A stretch of 64,000 nucleotides of DNA, taken from the NCBI GenBank assembly GCA_963935595.1, contig OZ012560.1:8742001-8806000 (forward strand). Direction: 5' to 3'. The position numbers and the translations under genes are program-made. Below, piece after piece: positions 12,928-23,692 of the stretch. The notes beneath the pieces were generated by a model. That model was given only the letters and a program-made list of their open reading frames with translations. It was not told the DNA's origin and made no database searches. Each line of letters begins with the position of its first letter. Within the stretch, counting starts at the first letter, position 1. The stretch is from Schoenobius gigantellus (lineage: Eukaryota > Arthropoda > Insecta > Lepidoptera > Crambidae).

Positions 12928-15900
12928 TTACATAGTTATGTTGTAAAATGAGAGGGGCGTAGTCAAGTCGAGGTAAGAGTACTTGGTGAAAATTCTGTTC
13001 AAGTGCTCAAAATGCAGGCTATCGTTGTTGCTGTGGATGAAATCTTGCACGCTCTTGCATATTGACATATCCACTTGCCTGTAGACTGGAAAATATGATT
13101 TCTTTTTATAGCAGAAACAATATTTATTGACTTATTAATAAAAAAACTTTTTAAACAAGAATATAAAAAACAGGGTATAAAAAACGTATACCAAAGCACG
13201 CGTCTACGCATTCAGACCATTCAATAAAGCACTATAACGAAAAATCAATGAGGTGAAACCAAATTAATTTGAGGCTTAAAAAACAACGACAATAAAATTT
13301 AATACTACGCAATGTAACGCGTGCCCGCGCCCTGGTTTGCGCGTCCGCATATCGCGTCGGTGTTAGTGAGTCAGTGTGAGTGCTTAAAGCAAGACGAGTT
13401 TCCCGTGCAAGATTCCTTTTCAGTCATAGATGTTTCTTTGGATGAAAATTATCAAAATACATTCCGAATAGTTTTGTGCAAAAATCTCGAAAAAAAATTG
13501 TAACTAACCTTGCATATCTCGGCAACTATTAGTTTCACAACCATGGTCTAGAAGACAAAAACTATAGTGATAATGGGAGCAATACGTGGGTTTCGGCTTC
13601 GTAACCGGTCTTTTTATAGCCTGTACCTATGTCTATGTATAGCCTATACATATATGTATACCACCCACTTGGGAACAAGTCTTCGTAGACGAGAAAGTAT
13701 TGGCCTAGTACATACAGCGCATTAGCCAGAAGTAATATACTATTTTTAAAAACAGACTTCCAAAAAGGACGAGGTTCTCAATTCGAAACTTATATTTTTG
13801 TGTGTAATTAAAAAAAATAACCTTAGTCTTTCCAAAACTATATGCCTATTAGCTCTCCTTAAAACGCTTTCCATACATCGGCTGTAGTATAAAAAACAAT
13901 CTCACAAAGTTTCTTCCGGCAGTTGACCTCATACAGGGTGCAGAGGTCCTCAAACTCTGCCAGCTCGGAGGTCTGGGGTTCGCGCCCGCACACCTTGGGC
14001 GCGCCTGGAGTGCACGACTTCAGCTTGTAGCAACTGAACTGTGCGAATTTCTCCCTGACCGCTGGATCGTCGTACTAAAAATATAGCAATCAGAACAAGT
14101 AGTATTGTTGACAGCATACTATAAATAGATCAATCAGTGCAAGTAGTATTGTTGACAACATACTATAAATAGAGCAATCTGTGCGAGTGCTATTATTGAC
14201 AGCATACTATAAATAGATCAATCAGTGCGAGTAGTATTGTTGACAACATACTATAAATAGATCAATCAGTTCAAGTAGTATTGTTGACAACATACTATAA
14301 ATAGAGCAATCTGTGCGAGTGCTATTATTGACAGCATACTATAAATAGATCAATCAGTGCGAGTAGTATTGTTGACAACATACTATAAATAGATCAATCA
14401 GTGCGAGTAGTATTGTTGACAACATACTATAAATAGATCAATCAGTGCAAGTAGTATTGTTGACAACATACTATAAATAGAGCAATCTGTGCGAGTGCTA
14501 TTATTGACAGCATACTATAAATAGATCAATCAGTGCGAGTAGTATTGTTGACAACATACTATAAATAGGTCAATCAGTGCAAGTAGTATTGTTGACAACA
14601 TACTATAAATAGAGCAATCTGTGCGAGTGCTATTATTGACAGCATACTATAAATAGATCAATCAGTGCGAGTAGTATTGTTGACAACATACTATAAATCG
14701 ATCAATCAGTGCAAGTACTATTGTTGACAACATACTATAAATAGAGCAATCTGTACGAGTGCTATTGTTGACAGCATACTATAAATAGATCAATCAGTGC
14801 GAGTAGTATTGTTGACAACATACTATAAAACCGGCCAACAATAAAACCGGCCAAGTGCGTGTCGGGTCACGCGCAGTGTAGGGTTCCGTAGTTGCAAATG
14901 CCAACTTTGAGTTCACACTCACACCTTACAAAACATTGCTATTAAATAAGGCATTATTATTATTATTAAAGCTGCAATGATTTTATATTTCCTTAATTTC
15001 ACGTGGTTCGTAAATTTATATTCAGCACTAATTTTCAATGAAATTTTACTTTTCCGAGTACATTTTATAAGTTGGTCGTATATAACTTTTTAGTTTGTAC
15101 GAGTACTTCGTTATATATACTACTGTTGTAATTTTTTTCAAGTGTCCATATATAACCGTTTAGCAGATAGAGGGGGGGGGGGACACTTACCTCTATTAAA
15201 AATTTGCAATTTTAAAAAAAAAAAAAATTCTACCACTTATTTGGCATTATTAAGATTATGTATATAAGTCATGCCAAAAAAGTGGTGTGAAACCTATAGT
15301 TTGTCAGATAAAACTAAAAATCATTTACACTCTCTTTCCAAGATGGCGTCTGTGAGACAAGCGTTGCATGCAACCCCACAAATTTGGAATTAACTTTATG
15401 CTAACCCCTCTTTGATATCTAAACAATAAAATTGCGTCGTCTGACAAACGTACGCTAAGCCCAAAAAAATGTAACATTTCAATGGACTAACTAAACTACC
15501 TAACCCATCTCAGTAGTCTAGTGGGTAACTGCAGGCCTTCATCGTAAAGCGCGCTGCACATTCCCCCCGAAACTACACGAACATTGGCGAATACGGGTAG
15601 TGGACGGCGTGTTCGTGAATATTCGTGTTATCCCGTGTATATTCGCCTTCTATCCATTCCGTGTCGGTACCATCAAAGGATTCTCGGCTAGTTTCGTCAA
15701 GTTTCGTGCTTAGGCGAAACTATCTCTCCTTAGTTGCGCTGTCTAAGTGCCATTTAGCCGACAGACACCATAGCGGGTGTACGTAAATCTTTTAAATTTG
15801 TTGCTAAATTGGACGCACAATCTTGAATTGTCGTTTATAGAATTGTACCAGAGTCATTCTATAAAATGGGATCCAGAAGATCGCAACAAAGTACATGATG

Positions 15901-18900
15901 CGTTGAAAAAAATCTGTGAAATATTGAATATACCCATTAAAGATTTGAGCTCCCACTGCTACCTCACCAAATTAGAATACTTCGCAAAAACCCATCCTAG
16001 TCCACGTCCCGGAATAGTCTCCATCTTCTGGCCCATCAGTAGTGAACTCTCAAAACTCGATATCTATATTTTCTGATGTAACGGTTAGGCCTGATGATTC
16101 TTTACAAAACTACATAGAAAAGGCGTATAAAAATGCTTAAGCTGCTTTTTACATACAATGTGTAGCAGAAAAGAACCGTAATATTTTAAGGAGTTATTTA
16201 CATAATATTGGCAAGCGTTTCATAAACCACCAAATAGTTATAATATGCTGCAGCGAATGCAACCGCAGCAGCAGATATTTTGGTGACGTCCATCTCGTAT
16301 GAGAGTTAGTTTTCAACTGAGCCAAACGGGAATGTAGAGAGCCGCTCTCGTGTGTTCCCGCCAATGTTTGTTCCCCGGCGAAAGTTTCGCCTCCCGGCGA
16401 ACTACGGGAATGTAGAACGTGCTTATGACATGGTATAAATTTGAGAAAAAGAAGTCATGAAATACTGCATTTCGTATTACCGACCTCCAATGATATCATC
16501 ACTATGGCATAATTTCAATGATGTCATCATTACATAATGAACAAATGATCAGAAATCTGACCGGAAATCGTATTTTTCGTTTTGCACTATGATATCATTT
16601 GCAAAACCATGAGATCGGTAATAGGCCCTCTGATGACAAGGTACCATTACCTGCCAGCTCAACACTTATTAAAGTCACTAACCCTCGTCCCCTCTCACTT
16701 TATTGTTATATGAGAGAGTAAGATGAAACATGTTATTTGCCTCTTATACCGTTTTGCCCACGCCCAAGTAACACAGAATGCTGTATATTTAATCACTTGT
16801 GGCCTTATTTCACACTTTGAGCTTACTAAAACCGTTATTAACATTCACTGATGAACCTAAAGCTGAATATTAGTTCACAAAAAATCGCTACATTCCTACG
16901 CTATATTCTGAATAGTAACTGAATAATGGTAGATATTCACTACCCTTAAAACGCTGTAGCCGTTTATGAGGTATATTGTGTACGCCTTTATTCAGCTGTT
17001 AGAACTTTTCAACGCGATTAACTGAATAAGGGCAGTTAAGCAGGTGTAGATATGACAATAGCTGTGTAATAGAGTAAGTGTGGACCTCTATAACACTATC
17101 TTCTAAAGGTAGTACATGTGATCTCTTATACAGACATAAGATGTAAAAAGGAGAAAATTTGATGTGTTTTTCAGCAAAAGGTGTAAATTTTCCCTGTTGA
17201 TACGTATCTATACTGCTATTGTTAATGCCTGAATAGCGGCCGATTACAAGTTCACCTGAACGTTCTTATTATATTATATTATACTTCGCGTATTCTATAA
17301 CGCATATTGCGATCAGAATAATCCGATCAGTAATATTGAAGTATAACAGTTCACGTATCTCTTTAATTTCACCACCATTTTGATTCTGACTTACCTTTAA
17401 TTTATTCATATTATTTTATATTTTTACCATGATACACAACAACTAAGGGATACCAAATATTTTTTTATAATGTAATTACTAATTATAAAATAAAAAATGA
17501 CACAATTAGAAATTTATTTATTCCAAACATATTTGCCAGGTGATTTTATTTTATTATAATTTCAGTAAAAAGGTATCTTTGGAGTGGCGCTTGAGAATTT
17601 TATTAGATATATACGTACATATTCACAGTAATTTTAAAATACCAATAGCTTTTCATGAAGATATTATCAAAACTGTGTACCGCTATCAGAAAAACTGTTT
17701 GCATTCTCTCACTTCAATCTGTCACTTTCATAAATATTACGTACCTCCTATAAAAACTATAACTATTTGATTAAAACAGGTCGAAGTATTTTGTAGGTAT
17801 GCTCTTAAACAGTACAATCTGAACCATAAGCTTAATTACTGATATTTAAAATCGTACGTGTAGGGTATCGTATGAGTAAAGTGTAACTAGTGGTACCTTA
17901 ATTTGCTACTATTTGGCCTTTACCACCTTGTTACACCTAATACTGCTACTATTACGTTATTATAACGCAGTTATTCAGCAATGTGAACTTTAGGCTGAAT
18001 TATTTGTGCCCATTTAAGCAGTGTAGTGGCTGAATATTATGCTACTCAGCCTTTATTCAGTAACTTTATTCAGCTGTTAGTACACAAGAATCCTCCTATT
18101 CATCTAGTATGTAGCCTCTTTGTGTTACTTGGGCGGTCCGTCCTACGCCTGCTGCAGGCCTAGCATGGCGCGTCGACTATAGAAGAGAAAGTGACTAACC
18201 CTCATCCCACCTCGCTTCATTGTTATATGAGAGAGTGAAAAGAAATATGTTATTTGCCTCTTATCCCGTTTTGTCCACGGTCCGTCCTATGCCTGCTGCA
18301 TGGTGCGTCGACTATAGAAGAGAAAGTGACTAACCCTCGTCCCAGGCCCGGAAAGGTCTGGAGGCCTCGAGGCAACAAAGGAGTGGAGGCCCCTTGGCCC
18401 CAAATTATTTTCCAAATAAAATGAACAATTGTTTTCAGTCGAGTTTTCCAATAAATAATTTATTGTGAAACCAAGAATAGATTATTCTATTATTTAACGA
18501 ACATATAAATATAATATAATCGGAAACAAGAATTATCTAAAATTAAATTTTTGCGTTAACGAACGGAATTTTCCGAGCTTTTTTCGCCGAAAAATCGTTG
18601 ATGATTTCGCTGAAATCCAGTTCCCGAAGCAAACCACTTTTAATGCTCAGGAGAGAAAGCTTTGATAGACGGTTGCCTGATTGGAGTGAACAAATATAGA
18701 TCGATGATTTCTGTTAATATTTAATGTAATTGTTTGTACAAAGAACTGTAGGTAAAGGTAAAACGCGAAGAAAAAATGAAAGGAAAAGTTGTTTAGTAGT
18801 GTTTACTAGTCTGAATTTGAATTTTTGTTTTCCGAAGTCTCTCTCTCTATTGTGGGGTCCCTCTTTTGTGGAGGCCCCGGAGCTGTAGCCCCGGTTGCCC

Positions 18901-20591
18901 TCCCCTAAATCCGGCGATGCCTCGTCCCGCCTCGCTTCATTGTTATTAGAGTGAGAAGAAACATGTTATTTGCCTCTTATCCCGTTTTGTCCACGGTCCG
19001 TCCTACGCCTGCTGCAGGCCTAGCACGGCACGTGGACTATAACAGATCAAGTGACTAACCCTCGTCCCGTCTCAATTCATTCATTGTTGTATAAGAGCGA
19101 GAAAGGGTATGTTATTTGTCTCCTATCCCGTTTTGTCCACAGTCCGTCCTATGCCTGGTGCAGACCTAGCACGGAACGTGGACTATAGAAGAGAAAGTGA
19201 ATAACCCTCGTCCTGTCTCACTACATTGTTATATGAGAGAGTGAGAAGAAACATTTTATTTGTCTCTTATTCTATTTTGTCCACGGTCCGTCCTAACGCC
19301 TGATCTAGTCTCAGTATCATAGTATTTTTGCCACCAAGTAGCGGTGCTTGCATTGCTTAGTTCCGGGGTGGTTCCGGGTTTTGAAGGGTAAGACAGGCAG
19401 TGAAATTACTGGGTATTGTGACTTGACATCTTATGTCACAAGTTGGCAACATACATCGGGGTCCTTAAAGGGCTTATAGATTTACAAATCTCGCAGGAAT
19501 CATTGTACGTAAGTCTAAAGCGCTCTACGCACTCTACGCACAAAGGCGGAAGCGGGACGGTAGCGGAACTGCGGTAAACGACGTACTTGCGCCGCGCCGC
19601 TTCCGCAGGAGGTTTCTATGTGGCACGGTCCATAGCAACTCGAATATTTAAAAAAAAATTCGCTCCGCTACCGTCTCGCTTGCCGCCTCTGTGTGTGGAG
19701 CGCTTAAGCGACTGTAGTCACTTACCATCAAGTAGGCAACCCAGGGCCACGGTACCAGGGCCTTGCTCTGCTGGCGTTAAGGCGAAGTTTCCCAGGAAAT
19801 CTACACGTGCACGGCGACTGCTTTATTGCAAGGAAATATATTTGATAATTGCATAGCTTCTAATGTGACCGAACGAAATTGAAACTTTTTACAAATTTTA
19901 ATAGATTTTTGGAAAACCGGAGTACAAAACAAAAAAATGTATTATTGCATTTTTCTACACCACCACAAACTGAGGGACCAATAGAGTGTATACAACCAAT
20001 GGAAATAAAAGAAGCTCTTAATAAGATCCAATATGACAAAGCTGCTGGTCCAGATAATCTTCCAGTCGATATTTGGAAACTCTTACGAGATAATGCATTA
20101 CCCTTATAAAGGGAAGTAGCGCTTAACTGCATTTATGACGTTAGTTAAATAATTACAAAAAGAAACTAAAATATTATCTATAAAATAAGCTTAAATAACC
20201 TAATCAAAAATAAACCTAAACAAAGTAAAGGCTAAAAAATAACTACACTAAAATATTTGTCGCTATTGACCTATCAGAAATTGTAGTATAAATAAATTGC
20301 ACCGCGAAAAGCGTATAAAAGTGACAAAAGCGGTTTTATTGAAACGCTATCAAGATTAAACAGGGAACAACATAAAGGCTAGCAGAATTAGGCCCTTGCT
20401 GGTTTGCTAACTCAGTTGTGTAAAAAAATATTAGGTGTCACATATTATGTTAGTGACGTATACGCATACGCAGTCTAACAAGAAAAAAAATAACTCACCT
20501 CAATAAAAGCAATTGATAAAGATAACTTTAAACAGAATAAGTTATAGATCAACCAAGAAACATTGAAAAAATCTCTATTCCCTGTCAACAT
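12928..20591 (-). CDS. Secreted Kazal-like protein, gene 1 (three exons)
   Basis: Exons, 5' to 3': 20591-20499 (candidate start exon), 14074-13906, 13085-12928; about 139 codons. The first exon encodes a hydrophobic segment including WLIYNLFCLKLSLSIAF and ends GAG|gtgagt in phase 0. The middle exon (acceptor tatatttttag) has C-x5-C-x7-CG-x14-C-x6-C and ends in phase 1. The last exon completes a Phe codon and supplies the sixth cysteine in MSICKSV, 13 residues after the fifth. The tail is Ser/Asn/His-rich and ends YNITM. An ATTAAA poly(A) signal follows at 12913-12918. The P1-equivalent residue is Pro, so classical inhibition is doubtful. The two downstream exons are well supported by splice sites, phase and cysteine spacing. 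The first exon, 6.4 kb upstream, is an inference. Confidence 0.75.
13086..13905. other. Intron 2 of Kazal-like gene 1
   Basis: Minus-strand donor gtgaga at 13905-13900 and acceptor ttttccag just above 13085. A 60-codon plus-strand frame at 13321-13503 begins in a GC-rich patch but shows no domain. A short ACTTCCAAAAAGGACGAGG repeat fragment lies near 13745. Confidence 0.6.
14081..14827. repeat. 44-bp minisatellite, ~17 units, abutting a splice acceptor
   Basis: The unit reads ATAGATCAATCAGTGCAAGT AGTATTGTTGACAACATACTATAA. A variant type containing AGAGCAATCTGTGCGAGTGC recurs at 14169, 14301, 14477, 14609 and 14741. Spacings are 132 or 176 bp, that is trimers with one tetramer. The first unit merges with the gene 1 acceptor region at about 14075-14120. 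Confidence 0.9.
14829..15545. other. Repeat fragment then noncoding sequence
   Basis: 14829-14891 is the start of the CCGGCCAAG...GGTTCCG repeat, with AAAACCGGCCAA duplicated at its beginning. The rest has a G run near 15173-15182, an A run near 15216 and no recognisable exon. Confidence 0.5.
15549..16425 (+). mobile_element. Harbinger-type element remnant carrying a MADF-like frame
   Basis: The left end GCACATTCCCCCCGAAACTA resembles the complement of the right end (CTACGGGAATGTAGAACGTGC). The interior frame at about 15777-16076 contains FIELYQSHSIKWDPEDRN followed by DALKKICEILNIP, which fits the start of a MADF DNA-binding domain. MADF proteins are the usual accessory ORF of PIF/Harbinger transposons. 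The frame is short and ends early, so this is a decayed copy. Confidence 0.55.
15777..16076 (+). pseudogene. MADF-domain fragment of a Harbinger accessory gene
   Basis: The N-terminal half of a MADF domain is visible (helix 1 with ELYQSHSIKWDP, helix 2 with VHDALKKICEIL). A MADF domain is usually about 80-90 residues; here the similarity fades after about 45. No start or promoter is evident and the stop is premature, so it is unlikely to be functional. It lies in intron 1 of Kazal-like gene 1 on the opposite strand. Confidence 0.45.
16431..16631. repeat. MITE with ATTACCGA...TCGGTAAT ends
   Basis: The core of 147 bp (16476-16622) has inverted ends ATTACCGACCTC / GAGATCGGTAAT. The same 147-bp core, with homologous flanks, occurs inverted at 32607-32753. 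Noncoding. Confidence 0.75.
16756..18132. mobile_element. ~1.37-kb DNA transposon with CCCAAGTAACACA ends
   Basis: The inverted ends CCCAAGTAACACA and TGTGTTACTTGGG sit exactly inside an otherwise continuous satellite unit (GTTTTGTCCACGGTCCG). Comparison with intact units suggests only a 2-bp CG duplication. The interior has many CTGAATA motifs and a 76-codon plus-strand frame (17540-17770) without a recognised domain. The superfamily is uncertain. Confidence 0.7.
18343..18919 (-). mobile_element. hAT element fragment with transposase C-terminus
   Basis: It is flanked by an 8-bp duplication CCTCGTCC at 18335-18342 and 18920-18927, typical of hAT. On the minus strand, about 18690-18545 encodes LSKLSLLSIKSGLLRELDFS followed by EIINDFSAKKARK and a stop. 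This resembles the conserved C-terminal end of ZMYM/TTF-type hAT transposases. The rest of the transposase is missing, so it is non-autonomous. Confidence 0.7.
19344..19850 (+). repeat. Interspersed repeat (TTGCATTGCT / TCACAAGTTGGCAAC family), split by a MITE
   Basis: Contains GCGGTGCTTGCATTGC, TGACATCTTATGTCACAAG and, after the MITE, GACTGTAGTCACTTACCATC. Other copies are at 35330, 39058, 41556, 42645, 44650, 48765 and 49868. The Harbinger-like MITE at 19519-19704 interrupts it. Confidence 0.7.
19519..19704. mobile_element. Harbinger-like MITE, 186 bp, TAA target duplication
   Basis: Inverted ends AGCGCTCTACGC / GTGTGGAGCGCT extend through AGGCGGAAGCGGGACGGTAG and its complement. It is flanked by TAA at 19516-19518 and 19705-19707. 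The GC-rich frame at 19587-19856 crosses its boundary and is not a gene. Confidence 0.8.
19879..20109 (+). pseudogene. RTE-type LINE reverse-transcriptase fragment
   Basis: The frame includes MEIKEALNKIQYDKAAGPDN followed by LPVDIWKLL, the well-known block just before the RT fingers of RTE/BovB-like LINEs. Only about 75 codons remain, and the frame stops. It is a decayed insertion, not a gene. Confidence 0.75.
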
Positions 20592-21179
20592 TTTCCAACT
20601 GTATATTTATAAAAGTTTCTTTCGATTTCTTGCTATTCGCCTCGCGAGAAATAATTTCACAAATGTGTTGTGTACTTTTATGGCTTTATGATAGGAACAA
20701 TATCACTAGTGTTTTAAAACGAATATGTATGTTTTGTTTTTTAAATTTCAACTCTCGGTAACTTTTCATCATCATCATCACAGATATGTCCCCACCGAGC
20801 GGCTTTAAATATCTAGATAATTGTACTGAACAAATCAGTTTCAAATATCGAGTATAATTTTTTGCACTTCAGCCCGGGGTACATTAATGTTATACACTCC
20901 GCTACCACCCTCTACTTCCTTATCGACAGCGACCCCGTTTGGTCTGTTTACGAAAGCGGAACATTTTTGCCCTTGCTGGGGACATAAGGGGACAGCGTGA
21001 AAGCGGAGCAGTCACCTTAGATAAAAGCCACACGCTAATATCTCCGCAGTCGTTCCACAGAAAAAAATGTATGGAGATGACATTAGCTGCGGAAAAAATA
21101 GCGTGAGGCATTTGTCTAGGGGGGCTGTCCCGCTCAAAGCCGGACATATGGTCACATTATGTATACCCAGGTGGGCAGC
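20592..21179. other. Noncoding stretch with SINE tail scrap
   Basis: Contains a short piece of SINE 3' end near 20767-20805 (ATC run plus TATGTCCCCACCGAGCGGC) and a GC-richer patch at about 20915-21150 with no recognised domain. Confidence 0.4.
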
Positions 21180-21190
21180 CTAATCAACTT

Positions 21191-21524
21191 CATCATCATC
21201 ATCATCATCATCACAGCTCATATACGTCCCCACCGAGGGGCACGACACGAGCCTACCCTAACTAGTTATGTTAGGGCTATCAGGCCTTAGTCAAACCACG
21301 CTGGCCCAGTGCGGATTGGTTAACTTCACATACACCTTTGAATTACTTCGCAGGTGTATGCAGGTTTCCTCACGATGTTTGCCTTCACCGTAGGAGCGTC
21401 AAATAAATGTACATATGAAATTCGTGAAACGAAAAACACATTGGTACACGGCAGGATCGATCGCGGGCCTCCGGATTTTACTCGGGGCACAGTCCAGTGT
21501 CGAGGCCACAGCGCCACCTACGCT
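21191..21524 (-). repeat. Full-length SINE with 11-bp target-site duplication
   Basis: Complement orientation from the ATC run to GCGCCACCTACGCT. CTAATCAACTT is present at 21180-21190 and again at 21525-21535, so both insertion boundaries are defined. Its internal frames on either strand are not genes. Confidence 0.9.
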
Positions 21525-21535
21525 CTAATCAACTT

Positions 21536-22116
21536 AGTCCCGTGGTATCCAGAAAATGATGTAGAGCTGGATTTATTGTAGTAAAAGCAAAGTTATTTCC
21601 TACTTCAGGTCACTATAATTTATATATTACAAATTAGGGGTTTAGTTTTTGTTTAAATAACTACCCTATCAATTTTTATTATATGTATAGTATATATTTA
21701 ATATATTATATATTAATTTTTAAGTATATATATTTTTTAATTTTTAAGCGTTCACAATGATGATTATTTAAATAGGACTTTGATATTTCTGAACCCTTAG
21801 TAGAATGCACCTTCAGTATGTTTTCGATGAGCGAAATATATCAAATACCCGCATGATTGTTATTGCATCTATTCACATATAATTAATATATAATTCTATA
21901 TTTTATATTGGTTAATCAATAGTATATGCAGATGCAGATACATCCCTCTGAAAATAAACCTGGCGGCGCCCATGCTTATTTTTATTTTATCTAAAATGTA
22001 TCTATTAATTCCACGTCCTCAAGCATGTTTTCACATCGTCGTGCGTCGCAGTAAAGTCTTTAAAAGGAAATCTATGTTGGAAGTGTGTCTGTTCCGATAT
22101 TTGTTTCAGTGTGCGG
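21536..22116. other. Very AT-rich noncoding stretch
   Basis: Long TATATTTAATATATTATATA-like sequence around 21680-21735. No exon or repeat family was recognised. Confidence 0.5.
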
Positions 22117-22264
22117 AGTGCGAGTTTTATCAACTTTACTCGATCGCACGCGTCGAACTCGTAAACGCGAATTTGTATGGAATTAAAGCAGTGCCATCCC
22201 ATACAAATTCGCTTTAACGCGTTCGATGCGTGCGATCGACTAAAGCTGGATAAAACTCGCACTA
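22117..22264. repeat. Foldback MITE, ~60-bp arms
   Basis: AGTGCGAGTTTTATCAACTT at the left and its imperfect complement ending GATAAAACTCGCACT at the right. The arms meet near AATTTGTATGG / CCATACAAATT. Confidence 0.85.
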
Positions 22265-22633
22265 GGCACTCAGTTGTTTCCGAGTTTATTGAAAAGCAAA
22301 CAGATTTTTCCTCGCTTTTGTCCTTTACACACTGCGACTTTATGCAGTGAAAAAGACGGGATGCAGTCGCAATACAGTTTTTTACAATTTTACATCAATG
22401 CTGCATCACGACTGTGTCGCTACAGCAGAGTGCAGAGTACAAGTGCAGAGTTGCAGTATGTAAACGACCTAAAATTTCAGCAAGGGCCACATAGTTTTCA
22501 TTTGTTTACGACAAAGAAATTCTTCGCCCTCGCCACAACAACAACAACAACTCTAGTGACAGAGAAGATCTCTTGAAGTGACCTAGCGTCAATAAAAAAG
22601 GGTTTTCACCACATTTTCTTGTGATCCCACCAA

Positions 22634-23019
22634 GGCGTAGCACGGGCTGCCAAGACTGGCCTCGAGTCACGCATTATCTCACAATTTCAGTGATATAATC
22701 TCTATGCCTTAAAGAGTAGCATGGTTGCGCGTATTAAGTGGGACTGACGTGATAAAAATTTCTTGACTGTCGTCAAGGGACACATGTGACTGAGTTTTGT
22801 CACAATTTTTTTGCTATCCGACTGCTACTACATCTTCTAAAGTATTAAAACCCTTGCTACAACCACAGCAGTCGGCGCACAGGCACTCACAGAAATTTGT
22901 CACGTCAGTTACACTAAATACGCGCCACCGTGCTACTCTTTAAGACATAGAAATTATGTCACTGAAATTGTGAGATAATGCGTGACTCAAGTCCAGTCTT
23001 GGCAGCCCGTGCTACGCCT
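22634..23019. repeat. Foldback element with ~110-bp arms
   Basis: GGCGTAGCACGGGCTGCCAA at 22634 is inverted at its right end, about 23000-23019. The arms also pair across TCACGCATTATCTCACAATT and AGAGTAGCATGG / CCGTGCTACTCT. It lies 87 bp downstream (minus strand) of the damaged Kazal exon. Confidence 0.85.
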
Positions 23020-23105
23020 GCAGTAGGGTGAAATAGTGGGACCACGAGTAAAACCCCCAAAAATAATACCCAGCTAATACAACTCCTCAAAGATAATGTA
23101 TTTAC

Positions 23106-23256
23106 CAAGCTCATGGTCACAATTGATCCTAAACATGGCGCATTCGGTCCGGAACCGCCTCGTCTCCTTCAACTGCCGCTCTCAGCCACACACGGGGCTG
23201 CCGAGGCTACTGCAGTACCGGGCCCTCCAGCACCAGTACTCGTTGACCACCTTCAG
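23106..23256 (-). pseudogene. Kazal-like exon with in-frame stop, gene 2
   Basis: Acceptor cctggtcag above 23256 and donor G|gtaaat at 23105. The length of 151 nt gives phase 0 in and phase 1 out, exactly like the intact family exons. The translation has WCWRARYC, then SSLGSPVCG, then a TGA at 23184-23182, then RFRTECAMFRINC. So C-x5-C-x7-C...F-x3-C-x6-C is preserved on both sides of the stop. No signal exon or terminal exon was found. A recent nonsense allele, a pseudogene or an assembly error are all possible. Confidence 0.7.
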
Positions 23257-23336
23257 CTGACCAGGCTTATGGATTCAAGCAGTAGAGTTGAAATACAGTT
23301 TTCAGTTTTAAAGATATACAAAAAAGATTAGGTTTT

Positions 23337-23640
23337 GGATTATTTGGTTTTGATTCATTGCACCTGTCACACTGTTCCCTGTCTCGTAGGCATACTTGTT
23401 GTATCCCAGCTTATGGATTTGAACTACCGCTGCCTCGAAACAAGCTAACACGTGGCTAACACCCACAGCAAAAGTAGGCAGGGGCAGACCACCGTCCCCA
23501 TAACCACTATCACCGCTTAAAGACGACTTTCATCGTCTGCCCCATGGCAGGCCGAACTCGGACACCACCTCCAAACCTGATCACCACCCACTCTGTAAAG
23601 GCTTCATCACCCTAAGAATAATAATCACTTCAATAATATA
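23337..23640. other. Unclassified, moderately GC-rich stretch
   Basis: Contains CACGTGGCTAACACCCACAG, GGGCAGACCACCGTCC and GACGACTTTCATCGTC. It has a transposon-like look but no open frame with a recognised domain on either strand. Confidence 0.3.
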
Positions 23641-23650
23641 AAACTCAGAT

Positions 23651-23656
23651 TTTATT
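23651..23656 (-). terminator. AATAAA poly(A) signal of Kazal-like gene 3
   Basis: TTTATT on the plus strand, 37 nt past the TAA stop of the terminal exon at 23693. Confidence 0.6.
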
Positions 23657-23692
23657 TTTCAAAATGATTAACATGTCGTATCAATGTTATTT

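Larger units (their letters stand above)
16671..19305. repeat. ~135-150-bp satellite array interrupted by two transposons
   Basis: The unit includes GTGACTAACCCTCGTCCC, CATTGTTATATGAGAGAGTG, TTATTTGCCTCTTATCCCGT and GGTCCGTCCTACGCCTGCTG. Copies fall at 16671-16755, about 18133-18342 and about 18920-19305. Insertions at 16756-18132 and 18343-18919 split what was one array. It lies in the long intron 1 inferred for Kazal-like gene 1. Confidence 0.8.

Noticed and set aside
14081..14827. CRISPR-like regular repeats
   Set aside because: Units are contiguous with no spacers, in a eukaryotic intron; a minisatellite.
17391..17431. Possible minus-strand start exon MNKLK with a strong AAG|gtaagt donor
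   Set aside because: Too short for a signal peptide and no linking exon found. The 20499-20591 exon is a better start for gene 1.
17540..17770. 76-codon plus-strand frame after an acceptor-like ttataatttcag
   Set aside because: Phase does not fit the family; it lies inside the 1.37-kb transposon and has no domain.
22274..22576. 100-codon plus-strand frame
   Set aside because: Low-complexity Thr run and no homology recognised; it lies between two foldback elements.
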